Assembly (NCBI GenBank): GCA_027013185.1
Contig: JALUXS010000090.1
Location: forward strand, 1 to 41,375
Source of the DNA: Sulfurimonas sp.
GTDB lineage: Bacteria > Campylobacterota > Campylobacteria > Campylobacterales > Sulfurimonadaceae
DNA: 41,375 nucleotides
Direction: 5' to 3'
Part shown: piece by piece, positions 1 through 9,190 of the stretch
How positions within the stretch are numbered: position 1 is the first letter of the stretch
Layout of the letters: each line of letters begins with the position of its first letter
Translations under genes and position numbers: made by a program
Notes under the pieces: model-generated
Told to the model about the DNA's origin: nothing
Database searches by the model: none
Seen by the model: the letters and a program-made list of their open reading frames with translations, nothing else

Positions 1-504
1 TGCAACAATCGTAATATCATCGTAGAGAGGAGTTTTTCGTATAATTTTTGTTGCTTCAAAACCATCGATGCGAGGCATATGGGCATCCATTAAAATAAGC
101 ATAAAGTCATTATCACTTTTTAAAATATCAAGTACTTCTTGTCCGTCATTTGCAATAACTATGTCCATACCACTATCCCCTAAAAGGCCTAAAATGACTT
201 TTTGATTAATGATATTGTCTTCGGCCAAGAGTACTCGTTCTCCCTTAAAAGTTTTAAAGTCTTCTTTTGTTATTTTTCCATGGGCGGGAACGGTAGTTTT
301 TATAGTAGTAGTAGAAATTTTTTCTGATTGGTCTACACTAGAAGTTTTTGTTTGAAGAGGGGTTTGTTGCAATACTTCTTGTTTGTCCTCTTCATGTATT
401 TCTTTTTTTGTCGTCGTCGCTTTTCTTTTTAGGGAAACATAAAGAAGCAAAAGTATCAAAATCAGTGCTAATGCTAGTAGCTCATTTTGGTATTGTATAA
501 GCAT
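1..504 (-). CDS. Membrane-anchored response-regulator receiver (REC) domain protein, truncated by window edge
   Basis: Manual reverse-strand translation from ATG at 504: MLIQYQNELLALALILILLLLYVSLKRK (one TM helix), Lys/Thr-rich linker, then REC motifs VLLAEDN and LMDAHMPRIDGFEAT; open to the window edge. Confidence 0.85.
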   Translation of the reverse strand, partial: MLIQYQNELLALALILILLLLYVSLKRKATTTKKEIHEEDKQEVLQQTPLQTKTSSVDQSEKISTTTIKTTVPAHGKITKEDFKTFKGERVLLAEDNIINQKVILGLLGDSGMDIVIANDGQEVLDILKSDNDFMLILMDAHMPRIDGFEATKIIRKTPLYDDITIVA

Positions 505-612
505 AAAAAAACCTTTTATTTTAATTACCACTCAATGATACAGTATAAAAAATTAAACCTAAATCAAATTTGATGTATAATAACTAATAAATTATAAGAT
601 ATAGGGTGTCGT

Positions 613-1536
613 TTGCAAAATATTCCACATATTCCGGTTTTATATCGAGAAGTTATCAAAGCTTTTGAAGATATTAATGAAGGCATAATTATTGATTGTA
701 CTATGGGGTATGGAGGGCACTCTTCAATGATCCTTGAAAAAAATCCCAATGTACAACTTATAGCAATAGATCAAGATCAAACTGCTATTGATTTTTCTAC
801 TAAACGGCTTGAGAAATATGCACCAAGAGTAAGTATACGAAAAGGTCGGTTTTCTCAGATAATAAAAGAAATATTACAAGAAATAGACCCTAAGCAGATT
901 AAAGGAATACTTGCTGATATAGGCGTGTCATCATTACAGCTAGATCAAAAAGAAAGGGGTTTTTCATATGAAAGTGATACACTGGATATGCGTATGGATA
1001 AAGATGCTCCGCTTAATGCTTCTCAGGTTGTAAATGAATATGCAAAACCTGAATTAGAAAAAATTCTTTTAGAATATGGAGAGTTACGCAATTATAAAAA
1101 AATAGCAGATACTATAGTGCAAAATCGCCCTTTTTATTCGGCAAAAGAGTTAAGTGAAACACTAAAATCACATATGCCACGAGGAAAGAAAATTCATCCG
1201 GCAACACTTCTTATGCAGGCAATCCGTATAGAAGTAAATGATGAACTTGGAGAATTAAAGTCTTTGCTTGCAAGTATTGAAAGTGCAAAACTGCCAGAAG
1301 CTAAAATTGCGATTATTTCATTTCATTCTTTAGAAGATAGAATTGTTAAACAAGAGTTTATAAAATGGTCAAAATCGTGTATCTGCCCTCCAGAAGCATT
1401 TCGATGCACTTGTGGAAATAACCATCAACTGGGGAAAGTTATAAGTAAAAAGCCAATTATGGCAAAAGAAGATGAAATTAAAGAAAATGTTAGAAGTCGA
1501 AGTGCAAAAATGCGTTTATTTCAAATGGATATTTAA
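613..1536 (+). CDS. rsmH: 16S rRNA (cytosine(1402)-N(4))-methyltransferase RsmH/MraW
   Basis: HIPVLYREVI, DCTMGYGGHS, GILADIGVSSLQLD, ISFHSLEDRIVK motifs; TTG start. Confidence 0.97.
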   Translation: MQNIPHIPVLYREVIKAFEDINEGIIIDCTMGYGGHSSMILEKNPNVQLIAIDQDQTAIDFSTKRLEKYAPRVSIRKGRFSQIIKEILQEIDPKQIKGILADIGVSSLQLDQKERGFSYESDTLDMRMDKDAPLNASQVVNEYAKPELEKILLEYGELRNYKKIADTIVQNRPFYSAKELSETLKSHMPRGKKIHPATLLMQAIRIEVNDELGELKSLLASIESAKLPEAKIAIISFHSLEDRIVKQEFIKWSKSCICPPEAFRCTCGNNHQLGKVISKKPIMAKEDEIKENVRSRSAKMRLFQMDI

Positions 1537-1815
1537 ATGAATGATAAAAGTGAACTTTTAGATGAAATTGATGTTTTAATTGTTTCAAAACAAAAATTGG
1601 GGTTAAACTACTTTTTATATATAGTATTTACCTTGAGTTTTATTGCAATGTTTGCTTTTCCCAAAATTTATATTACAGAGCAGATTTATTTTAAGAGTAG
1701 AAATATTGCAAAATTAAAAGTAGAATATGACACACTCAAAGAAGAACATAAACTCATTAGTGCTTCAGTAGAATCCATAAAGTTTAAAAATCAAATACTT
1801 GATACACTTTTTTAA
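1537..1815 (+). CDS. Small single-TM coiled-coil protein, FtsL-like candidate
   Basis: 92 aa; N-terminal cytoplasmic segment, one TM, short coiled-coil; directly downstream of rsmH as ftsL is in many bacteria. Position and topology only. Confidence 0.5.
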   Translation: MNDKSELLDEIDVLIVSKQKLGLNYFLYIVFTLSFIAMFAFPKIYITEQIYFKSRNIAKLKVEYDTLKEEHKLISASVESIKFKNQILDTLF

Positions 1816-1830
1816 GAGAAAGGAATTAGC

Positions 1831-4800
1831 GTGATTCGTAAGTTCATAGCATTCGCTATAGAAAAACCATTATTAAATCATATATTATTAATTTTTATTT
1901 TGATGTTGTCAATTTTTGCATATATAAATATTCCAAAAGAAATATTTCCACCTATGAATATGGATAAAATCACTATTAAAGGAGGGTATGCGGGAACATC
2001 TGCTGATATACTTGATAAAATGGTAGTGCAGACAATAGAAGATGATTTACAAAATATTGATGCACTCAAAGATATTAAAAGTAGCATAAAAAATGGTTCT
2101 TTTCTTATTAGTGCAGAGATAAAAAACGGTTCTAACAATATTACGGTTTTAAATGATGTTAAAGATGTTATAAGCAGTGTAAAAAAAGATTTACCGGCTG
2201 ATATGAATGAACCTATAGCCAAGATAAAGACACATTCTTTTCCTCTTGTGCTTATAGCACTCTCTGGTGATATCTCAAAAGAAAAGCTTCTTAAACGTGC
2301 AGATGAATTAAAAACAGAGTTGAGTAAATTTAAAGATTTAAGTGATATTACTATTCGTGGTGATGCTGATGAAGAACTAGCTATCAAATTAAATCCTCAA
2401 AAAATACGTGCCTATGGTCTTTCTTCCACTCTTGTTGTTGCACAAATGAGTAAAATAAGTTCTATTTTCCCCATAGGTACTATTAAACAAAAAGCACATC
2501 ATTTATATATTTCAACATATAATGGTGAAAAAACAAAGCAGACAGTTGAAAATACACTGCTTGATATCGGTGGAAAAAGGGTGAAAATAGGTGATATTGC
2601 CGATGTCTCTTTTAAATTGAGTGATGCAGCAGAACTTTCTCATTATAATGGTGTAAGAAACATCTCTATTAATGTTACAAAAAGTAAAAATGGGAATGCT
2701 ATTGCTTTAGTGAAAAAAATACGAATATTATTAAAAAAGCAGAAATTAAAACATCATGAATTAGATTATAATATTTATACAGATACTTCTGTATGGATTA
2801 AAAACCGTCTCAATACTGTTTTTTCAAATATAATTTTTGGATTAATGCTTGTTTTTTTGGCAATGCTTGTATTTATTAATAAGGGAATTGCTTTTGTTGT
2901 TGCTCTTGGAATACCTGTAAGTTTTATGATTGGACTCATCGTCACAGAAATACTTGGTGACAGTCTGAATATGCTTTCTCTTTTAGGCGCTCTTATTGCA
3001 CTAGGTATGCTTGTGGATGAAGCCATTGTAGTGGCTGAAAATATTTACAGGCATCTAGAAGAAGGTATGGACAGAAAAGAGGCTGTAATTAATGGTGCAG
3101 CAGAGATGTTTCCGGCTGTAGTTACAGCAACATTGACAACAGTTTTCGCATTTTTACCTATGCTTTTAATGACAGGTGAAATGGGAATGTTTATAAAAAT
3201 AATTCCTATTATGATAACAGTATTGCTTCTTTCTTCTCTTTTTGAAGCATTCTATTTTTTACCACTGCATGCGTATGATTTTTTGCGGGTTTCAAAGGAA
3301 GGAAGTTTTACAAAAAGATTTTGGCAAAAAATGTATGTATGGTATAGCAAAGCATTGCATTTTTTCTTTAAAAGGAAGGTTGTCTCTTTAAGCGTTATTG
3401 TACTAACTATTCTTGCCCTTGAATTTGTAATGATGAAAAATGCTAAATTTCAACTTTTTCCGGATTTTGACAATACTCAGGTTTATGTCTATGGAAAAGT
3501 TAATATTAATAATGAACTCAAAGATACAGAAAAAATTGTTACAAAACTTGAAAATATTATATTGAAAAATATTGATAAAAAGGATGTTGCTTCTGTCACA
3601 TCTGTTATCGGCTTTAAAATGGATGCTAAAAATAGGGCAGAACTTGGTGAAAATATGTTCCATATTTTTATTGATTTACATGAAAGGGCTCCACAAAATT
3701 TGTTCGATAAATATATAAGCCCGTATCTTTCCATTGAATATAACTCAAATGTAAAAACAAGAAAACATGATGCAAAAGAGATAGCAAAGAAGATTAAAAA
3801 AGAATTGGCCAATCAAAAGTCAGGTTTTGAAGAGTTAGTTGTCAAGGTTCCCGGTACTGGAATTGTTGCACATGATGTTGAAATTAGTTTGAGTTCAAAA
3901 GATGGGAAAAATGTTGTTCCCTATTTAAAAATTTTAGAAAAAAAACTTAGCACAATAAAAGGGGTATATAATATTGCAGATGATGCAATATTGGGGGAAA
4001 AAGAATTAAAACTCCATGTAAACAGGTATGGACAGGAATTGGGTTTTACAGAGCAAGATATTTCAAACCAATTACGTGCTTATTATTTAAAGGGAGAATA
4101 TGGTAAATTATTTAATAAAAAAGGTTTGGTTCGTATACGCTTAGAAAGTAATTTAAATAATAATATTAATTCAATAAATAGAGTGGAGTTACAAGTACCT
4201 GGTTCTGATACATACATAGCACTCAAAGAAATTTGTGATTTTAAATATATACAAAGTTTTGTAACATTGAAAAAAGAAAATGGCAAAAGGGTCCGAAGCT
4301 TGTATGCTTCAACTAATAAAAAAATTATAACCTCCTCTGAACTTATGAAAAAAATAAAACCTTTGTTAGAAGAATTTAAACAAAAAGGCCTCGTAGTCGA
4401 TATAAAAGGTGAAGAAAAAGAGAATAATAAAAATAAAAAAGAGATGTTACAATCAGGACTTATAGCAATATTTTTAATTTTTATCACACTGGTATGGCTT
4501 TTTGATTCTATAAAAAAATCTTTGATTGTTATTAGTACTATTCCTTTGGTGTTGCTTGGAGTATATGTTGGCCATTGGTTGATGGGGCTTAATCTTACCA
4601 TGCCGGGACTTATCGGTATAGTAGGGCTTGCAGGGGTTGTAGTAAATGACGGTCTCATTATGGTAGATTTTATTAAAAATGCTAAAGATACAGAAGAATT
4701 GATGCAACGAGCAAAAACGAGACTGAGACCAATTTTATTGACATCTTTAACGACTGTACTTGGATTATTGACACTTATCTTTTTTGCATCAGGACAAGCA

Positions 4801-4941
4801 AAAATACTACAGCCGATGGCTGTTTCACTTGGTTATGGTATAGCATGGGCAACGGTACTTAATCTTTTATATGTACCACTTTTATATGCAGTTGTTTATA
4901 AAATTAAAAAACCAACAAAAAATGGAGAAGAAGAAAAATGA
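1831..4941 (+). CDS. RND-family (AcrB/D/F-type) efflux transporter permease
   Basis: 1036 aa; IPKEIFPPMN, LGMLVDEAIVVAENIYRHLEEG, PGLIGIVGLAGVVVNDGLIMVDFI; two TM bundles. GTG start. Confidence 0.93.
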   Translation: MIRKFIAFAIEKPLLNHILLIFILMLSIFAYINIPKEIFPPMNMDKITIKGGYAGTSADILDKMVVQTIEDDLQNIDALKDIKSSIKNGSFLISAEIKNGSNNITVLNDVKDVISSVKKDLPADMNEPIAKIKTHSFPLVLIALSGDISKEKLLKRADELKTELSKFKDLSDITIRGDADEELAIKLNPQKIRAYGLSSTLVVAQMSKISSIFPIGTIKQKAHHLYISTYNGEKTKQTVENTLLDIGGKRVKIGDIADVSFKLSDAAELSHYNGVRNISINVTKSKNGNAIALVKKIRILLKKQKLKHHELDYNIYTDTSVWIKNRLNTVFSNIIFGLMLVFLAMLVFINKGIAFVVALGIPVSFMIGLIVTEILGDSLNMLSLLGALIALGMLVDEAIVVAENIYRHLEEGMDRKEAVINGAAEMFPAVVTATLTTVFAFLPMLLMTGEMGMFIKIIPIMITVLLLSSLFEAFYFLPLHAYDFLRVSKEGSFTKRFWQKMYVWYSKALHFFFKRKVVSLSVIVLTILALEFVMMKNAKFQLFPDFDNTQVYVYGKVNINNELKDTEKIVTKLENIILKNIDKKDVASVTSVIGFKMDAKNRAELGENMFHIFIDLHERAPQNLFDKYISPYLSIEYNSNVKTRKHDAKEIAKKIKKELANQKSGFEELVVKVPGTGIVAHDVEISLSSKDGKNVVPYLKILEKKLSTIKGVYNIADDAILGEKELKLHVNRYGQELGFTEQDISNQLRAYYLKGEYGKLFNKKGLVRIRLESNLNNNINSINRVELQVPGSDTYIALKEICDFKYIQSFVTLKKENGKRVRSLYASTNKKIITSSELMKKIKPLLEEFKQKGLVVDIKGEEKENNKNKKEMLQSGLIAIFLIFITLVWLFDSIKKSLIVISTIPLVLLGVYVGHWLMGLNLTMPGLIGIVGLAGVVVNDGLIMVDFIKNAKDTEELMQRAKTRLRPILLTSLTTVLGLLTLIFFASGQAKILQPMAVSLGYGIAWATVLNLLYVPLLYAVVYKIKKPTKNGEEEK

Positions 4942-5375
4942 ATTTAGAAATAAGTCAGGCACAATTTGGTGTTAGACCACCAGTTATAAAGCCAATACCA
5001 GAGTTTTTACTTGAAGTAGGTGAAAAAGGTGTAAGAGAATTAGTCTCAAAACATTATGATGCAATCAAGAAAAGTGATATTTATCAACTTTTTCCTCAAG
5101 ATGATACAGAATTTGAACAAGCAAAAGTAAATTCGGCAGACTTTTTCATACAAATATGCGGGGGACCTGCGTATTTTAATACAAATAGAGGAGCACCTAG
5201 AATGGTCGGACGTCATGCACCATTTAGAATTGATGCAAAAGCTCGACAAACGTGGTTGGAATTATATAAACCTCTTTTAGAAGAGTTAAAAGAGCAGGGT
5301 GTTACTGAGACATCTTTGCTCTCGTTTTGGGGCTATCTCAATATATTTTCAATTTGGATGATAAATACGCAATAG
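4938..5375 (+). CDS. Truncated (2/2) hemoglobin, group II-like
   Basis: Contains GGPAYFNTNRGAPRMVGRHAPFRIDAKARQTWLELY, resembling group II truncated globins; ATGA overlap with the RND gene. Confidence 0.8.
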   Translation: MNLEISQAQFGVRPPVIKPIPEFLLEVGEKGVRELVSKHYDAIKKSDIYQLFPQDDTEFEQAKVNSADFFIQICGGPAYFNTNRGAPRMVGRHAPFRIDAKARQTWLELYKPLLEELKEQGVTETSLLSFWGYLNIFSIWMINTQ

Positions 5376-5412
5376 ACAAGAGATAATAAGGATTATGTAA
5401 GGAATTTCCTTG

Positions 5413-5418
5413 TATAAT
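5413..5418 (+). promoter_or_regulatory. Probable -10 element (TATAAT) of the tRNA gene
   Basis: TATAAT 21 nt upstream of the mature tRNA 5' end. Confidence 0.55.
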
Positions 5419-5439
5419 TCCGACCTACCAACATAAAGT

Positions 5440-5516
5440 GGGTTCTTAGCTCAGTTGGTTAGAGCTCTCGGCTCATAACCGAGCGGTCGAGTGTTCGAGT
5501 CACTCAGAACCCACCA
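5440..5516 (+). tRNA. tRNA with CAU anticodon (elongator Met likely; lysidine-modified Ile2 not excluded), encoded CCA
   Basis: Acceptor GGGTTCT/AGAACCC, anticodon arm CTCGG-CTCATAA-CCGAG, T arm GAGTG-TTCGAGT-CACTC, then A-CCA. Paired 1:72 and absence of three consecutive G:C anticodon-stem pairs argue against initiator. Confidence 0.95.
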
Positions 5517-5598
5517 CTTACTTACATTTAAAAATCATTAAACACTATAAATACATTTTTTATTCTATTCATAAACAGGCAAAAAGCAAAGGCTGATT

Positions 5599-6402
5599 AT
5601 GAGAAATATCTATTTAATTATTGCAAAACAGATTGTCGAAGAGGCAGGAAGAATCATTAAAGAAGCAAGAGAAACAAATACTTTCTCTTATGAATTTAAA
5701 GGTGATAATACGCCTATAACAAATATAGACCAGCAAGTACAAGATTATATGACCAAGCGGCTCAAAGACAGTTTTAATATACAAGTCATGGGAGAAGAGC
5801 AGTGTGATGATATTGACACCTCTAAACCTTATTGGGCTATTGATCCCATCGATGGTACATGGGCCTTTATAACACATGAAAATACAGCGGCAATAAATCT
5901 TTCACTCATTGAAAATGGTGATGTAAGTGTGGGTATTGTTTTTAACCCTTTTACAAATGAGTTTTTTCAAACAGAAAAAGGAGCTAAATCTTATATTGGA
6001 ATGTTAACACTGCCACTACGAGAAAATGCTACAGTTGCCGTGGTAAATTTTAAACCTGAACGATCTCACCCGATTGTAAAAACGCTTAATCAGCTGTTTA
6101 AAGAAGATAAAGTAAAAAAGCTTACTTCTATCGGAGGCTCTATTACCTATTCTATGTGTATGGTAGCAAAAGGTGCATATAGTAATTATATAGCCTACTT
6201 TCCAAAATCTGCACATGCTTGGGACCTCTCAGCTGCATGTCTTATTATTAAAAATACTGGTGGATTTGTGACAGATTTAGAAGGTACAAATATTGACCCT
6301 ATTAGTCATCAGGGGTACATCATAGCAAGTGCTAATGCACAAGCTCGTGATGATTTTTTAAATATGATTAATCCTCTGTTGGAAGCCCAAATTTCTGAGT
6401 AA
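5599..6402 (+). CDS. Inositol monophosphatase-family phosphatase (IMPase/HisN/CysQ-like)
   Basis: GEE, AIDPIDGTWAFI and AWDLSAACLIIKNTGG motifs. Confidence 0.9.
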   Translation: MRNIYLIIAKQIVEEAGRIIKEARETNTFSYEFKGDNTPITNIDQQVQDYMTKRLKDSFNIQVMGEEQCDDIDTSKPYWAIDPIDGTWAFITHENTAAINLSLIENGDVSVGIVFNPFTNEFFQTEKGAKSYIGMLTLPLRENATVAVVNFKPERSHPIVKTLNQLFKEDKVKKLTSIGGSITYSMCMVAKGAYSNYIAYFPKSAHAWDLSAACLIIKNTGGFVTDLEGTNIDPISHQGYIIASANAQARDDFLNMINPLLEAQISE

Positions 6403-7042
6403 TCAGTTCACCTTCCTCGTTAAAGAAGAGATAATAAAGAAAATCTTTTTTAACGCTTAAACCTGCCAAATATCTTAAGGCCAAATTTGCTTGAAGAGAA
6501 GCTATATGCATTACTATTGGTGCTGCGATACCTGCCGGTGATTTTTGAACAATTTTAAAAGCATCATTAAAAGATGATTTATCAATAAAACAAACCTGCC
6601 CGTGGAATGCTTCAACACTGCCATATATCCATGGGGTATTTACTTTTTTTGCATATGTATTGATATCTCCACGTGTTGGAAGGTTGTCTGTAGCATCTAT
6701 AATAAGATCTACATGTATATTTTTTTCACTCCACTGCTCAAAATTACAATCATGTGCAATTGCTTTGGCAAAAGGGCATCGTTGCTCGATAGTTTGGGCA
6801 TTTATTTGTGCTTTATTTTTGCCCTCATCACCCATTTTAAAAGCAACTTGTCTATGAATATTATGCAGACTCACTTCATCAAAATCAATTATATGAATTT
6901 CACCAATTCCAGAAGCTCCCAATGCAAAAGCAAGAGACGAACCTAATCCGCCCGCTCCAATAATTGCTATTTTTTTAGTTTGGAGTTTTTCTTGTGTTGA
7001 TTCTCCCCAGAGTTGTACTTGACGGTGAAAATAGTGCATCAT
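6368..7042 (-). CDS. ThiF/MoeB/HesA-family adenylyltransferase (E1-like)
   Basis: GAGGLGSSLAFALGASGIGEIHIIDFDEVSLHNIHRQ and DATDNLPTRGDIN. Confidence 0.88.
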   Translation of the reverse strand: MMHYFHRQVQLWGESTQEKLQTKKIAIIGAGGLGSSLAFALGASGIGEIHIIDFDEVSLHNIHRQVAFKMGDEGKNKAQINAQTIEQRCPFAKAIAHDCNFEQWSEKNIHVDLIIDATDNLPTRGDINTYAKKVNTPWIYGSVEAFHGQVCFIDKSSFNDAFKIVQKSPAGIAAPIVMHIASLQANLALRYLAGLSVKKDFLYYLFFNEEGELITQKFGLPTED

Positions 7043-7060
7043 AATAAATCCTTTTTGTGT

Positions 7061-7855
7061 TTAATGAATTCTTTTACTCATAGCCTCTTTAAAGCCCCAC
7101 ATACGTCTTGCTTGTATGACATCTGTATGACTCATATCAACTATCATTAACTCTTCTTTGTTCCCTAAATGGTTTGTGAGTTCTGCATTTGGAGATACTA
7201 AAACAGAATCTCCATAAAACTTCCATGTAGATTCTTTTGCTTTATACTCTCCGATTCTGTTTGCTCTTAATATATACATATTATGAGTAAAAGCTCTACA
7301 AAGAACGAGAGCTTTCCATCTTTCATATGATTCAAAAGTAGAAACACTGGGAACAAGCAAGCAGTCAATGTTTTTATTAGTAAGTTTAGCAAAAATTTCA
7401 TCAAAATGGAGTTCAAATCCACTTATAACTGCAAATTTAAAGCCATCTAACTTAAAAACCATAGGAGATTGAACTTTTGTGACTTCATTTGCAAAAAATT
7501 TTTCTTCATTCCAGTGGGCATAATTGATAAGAATTTGTTGATTATAATAAGATATTGAAGCAGGTGCAAATTTAGCGATACATTTGTATACTTTATTCTT
7601 TTTTACAATAATGAGAGGAGCAATGATAAGCATATTATAGGTAGCTGAAAGCTCTTTTAGAACTTTGATTTGATGAAGGGCCTGCTCTTTAATCATAGAA
7701 ACAGACATATGCTCTAACTCCTTAAAAAAAGGGTTAAGAACATACTCACCTAGAAGTAAAAGTTTTACGTTCTTTTTACTTGCAATACGTACATAGTTAT
7801 AGAGTTTTGTAGAACTCATACCTTGTGCGTTGAGTTGTAAAACGGCTGCTATCAT
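7061..7855 (-). CDS. Carbon-nitrogen hydrolase (nitrilase superfamily)-like protein
   Basis: N-terminal IAAVLQLNAQGM, LLLGEYVLNPFF, RAFTHNMYILRANRIGEY; the expected catalytic Cys position reads LLVPSVS. Confidence 0.7.
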   Translation of the reverse strand: MIAAVLQLNAQGMSSTKLYNYVRIASKKNVKLLLLGEYVLNPFFKELEHMSVSMIKEQALHQIKVLKELSATYNMLIIAPLIIVKKNKVYKCIAKFAPASISYYNQQILINYAHWNEEKFFANEVTKVQSPMVFKLDGFKFAVISGFELHFDEIFAKLTNKNIDCLLVPSVSTFESYERWKALVLCRAFTHNMYILRANRIGEYKAKESTWKFYGDSVLVSPNAELTNHLGNKEELMIVDMSHTDVIQARRMWGFKEAMSKRIH

Positions 7856-8040
7856 TGCTCAGTTTTTATCTTTTGAATTTTTATTTGTGCATCTTCAAGC
7901 ATTTTTTGAGATTCATTTAACTCTTTCATCCCTTTTTCATATGCCTTAACACTCTCTTCGAGCGTAATGTCCGGGTTCATAAGTGTTTGCAATATTTTTT
8001 TAGCACTTTCTAATTTTGTTTCAAATTTTTCTTTAGCCAT
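7852..8040 (-). CDS. xseB: Exodeoxyribonuclease VII small subunit
   Basis: 62 aa; FETKLESAKKILQTLMNPDITLEESVKAYEKGMKEL. Confidence 0.88.
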   Translation of the reverse strand: MAKEKFETKLESAKKILQTLMNPDITLEESVKAYEKGMKELNESQKMLEDAQIKIQKIKTEQ

Positions 8041-9139
8041 CTAATGCATCCTTTACATAAGTTTTAAATTTATCTAACTCTACTAAAAAAGCATCATGCC
8101 CATAGTCACTTTCTATATCAATATAATTATAATTTTTATTGCCTATTTTTTGCAATTCATCTGCAATTTCTTGCATTTCAATATTCTTAAAAAGAAGATC
8201 ATTTTTAAAGCTTACTAAATACAGAGCTGCGGTAACTCTTTTAAAAGCTTCTGCTAAAGAGTCAAAACCACGAGATAAATCGTATATATTGATTGCTTTT
8301 GTTATGTATAAATACGCTAAGGGGTCAAACCATTTAGTGAAATTATAACCATTATATTCTAAATATGATTCTACTTGAAATTTTCCAAAAAGCTCATAAA
8401 GTCCATCTGTAAGTTTATAATCTCTGCCAAATTTTTTACGCATTGATTCATGGGATAAAAAGCTAATATGTCCGGCCATACGTCCAACTGCCATACCAGA
8501 AAGACCTTGCTCTTTTAAAAGATCCGGGTCATAATAGCCTTGTTTAAAATCTGGATCATTGAGTATGGATTCTTGAGCAACTTTATTAAAAGCAATGGCC
8601 CATGGCTGAGTTGCATGTGTTGTAGCTAGTGCTATTATTTTATTTGCAAAATTTGGGTAGTGAATAGCAAATTGCAATGCTTGCATACCGCCCATAGAAC
8701 CACCGACTATGGCATGAACTCTGTGTATATCGAGTCTGTCAAAAAGAATACGTTGTGCTTTGACCATATCTTTTATACTGACTACGGGAAACTTATATCG
8801 GTAAGGTTCATGATGGGAATACTGCAGACTCATAGGACCGGTTGAACCAAAACAACTGCCGATGACATTGGAGCAAATAACAAAATATTTGTCTGTATCT
8901 ATTGCTTTACCTGAACCTATAAAACCATCCCACCAACCAGCTTTATTCTCTCCCTCGTAGAGACCTGCTGCATGATGAGAACCTGTGAGCGCATGGCATA
9001 CAACAACTACATTGCTTTTATCTTCATTGAGTGTTCCATATGTTTCATATGTTATGTCATATGGTTCCAAAATACGTCCACTTTCAAGATAGAGTGGATT
9101 TGTAAAATGTTCTGTATACGTTTGCAGGTTTAAAGACAA
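8033..9139 (-). CDS. metX: Homoserine O-acetyltransferase
   Basis: Alpha/beta hydrolase: VVVCHALTGSHHAAG, VGGSMGGMQALQFA, DYGHDAFL. Confidence 0.94.
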   Translation of the reverse strand: MSLNLQTYTEHFTNPLYLESGRILEPYDITYETYGTLNEDKSNVVVVCHALTGSHHAAGLYEGENKAGWWDGFIGSGKAIDTDKYFVICSNVIGSCFGSTGPMSLQYSHHEPYRYKFPVVSIKDMVKAQRILFDRLDIHRVHAIVGGSMGGMQALQFAIHYPNFANKIIALATTHATQPWAIAFNKVAQESILNDPDFKQGYYDPDLLKEQGLSGMAVGRMAGHISFLSHESMRKKFGRDYKLTDGLYELFGKFQVESYLEYNGYNFTKWFDPLAYLYITKAINIYDLSRGFDSLAEAFKRVTAALYLVSFKNDLLFKNIEMQEIADELQKIGNKNYNYIDIESDYGHDAFLVELDKFKTYVKDALDG

Positions 9140-9190
9140 GTTGATAGTTCTCCGAAAATTAGTAATAGTATTTTAGCAAAACAGTCTTAA

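Noticed and set aside
1878-2387. Long antisense ORF (169 aa, minus) inside the RND gene, plus similar ones at 2775-3026, 3403-3663, 3489-3812, 4083-4658
   Set aside because: Opposite to a clear full-length RND coding sequence; low-complexity Ser/Ile/Phe-rich translations typical of antisense frames in AT-rich genes.
5440-5516. Initiator tRNA-fMet assignment
   Set aside because: Position 1:72 is a G:C pair and the anticodon stem is CTCGG/CCGAG, lacking the initiator-type run of three G:C pairs next to the loop.
6602-6946. 114-aa plus-strand ORF antisense to the ThiF-like gene
   Set aside because: Cys/Ile/Phe-rich shadow translation; the minus-strand gene has clear motifs.
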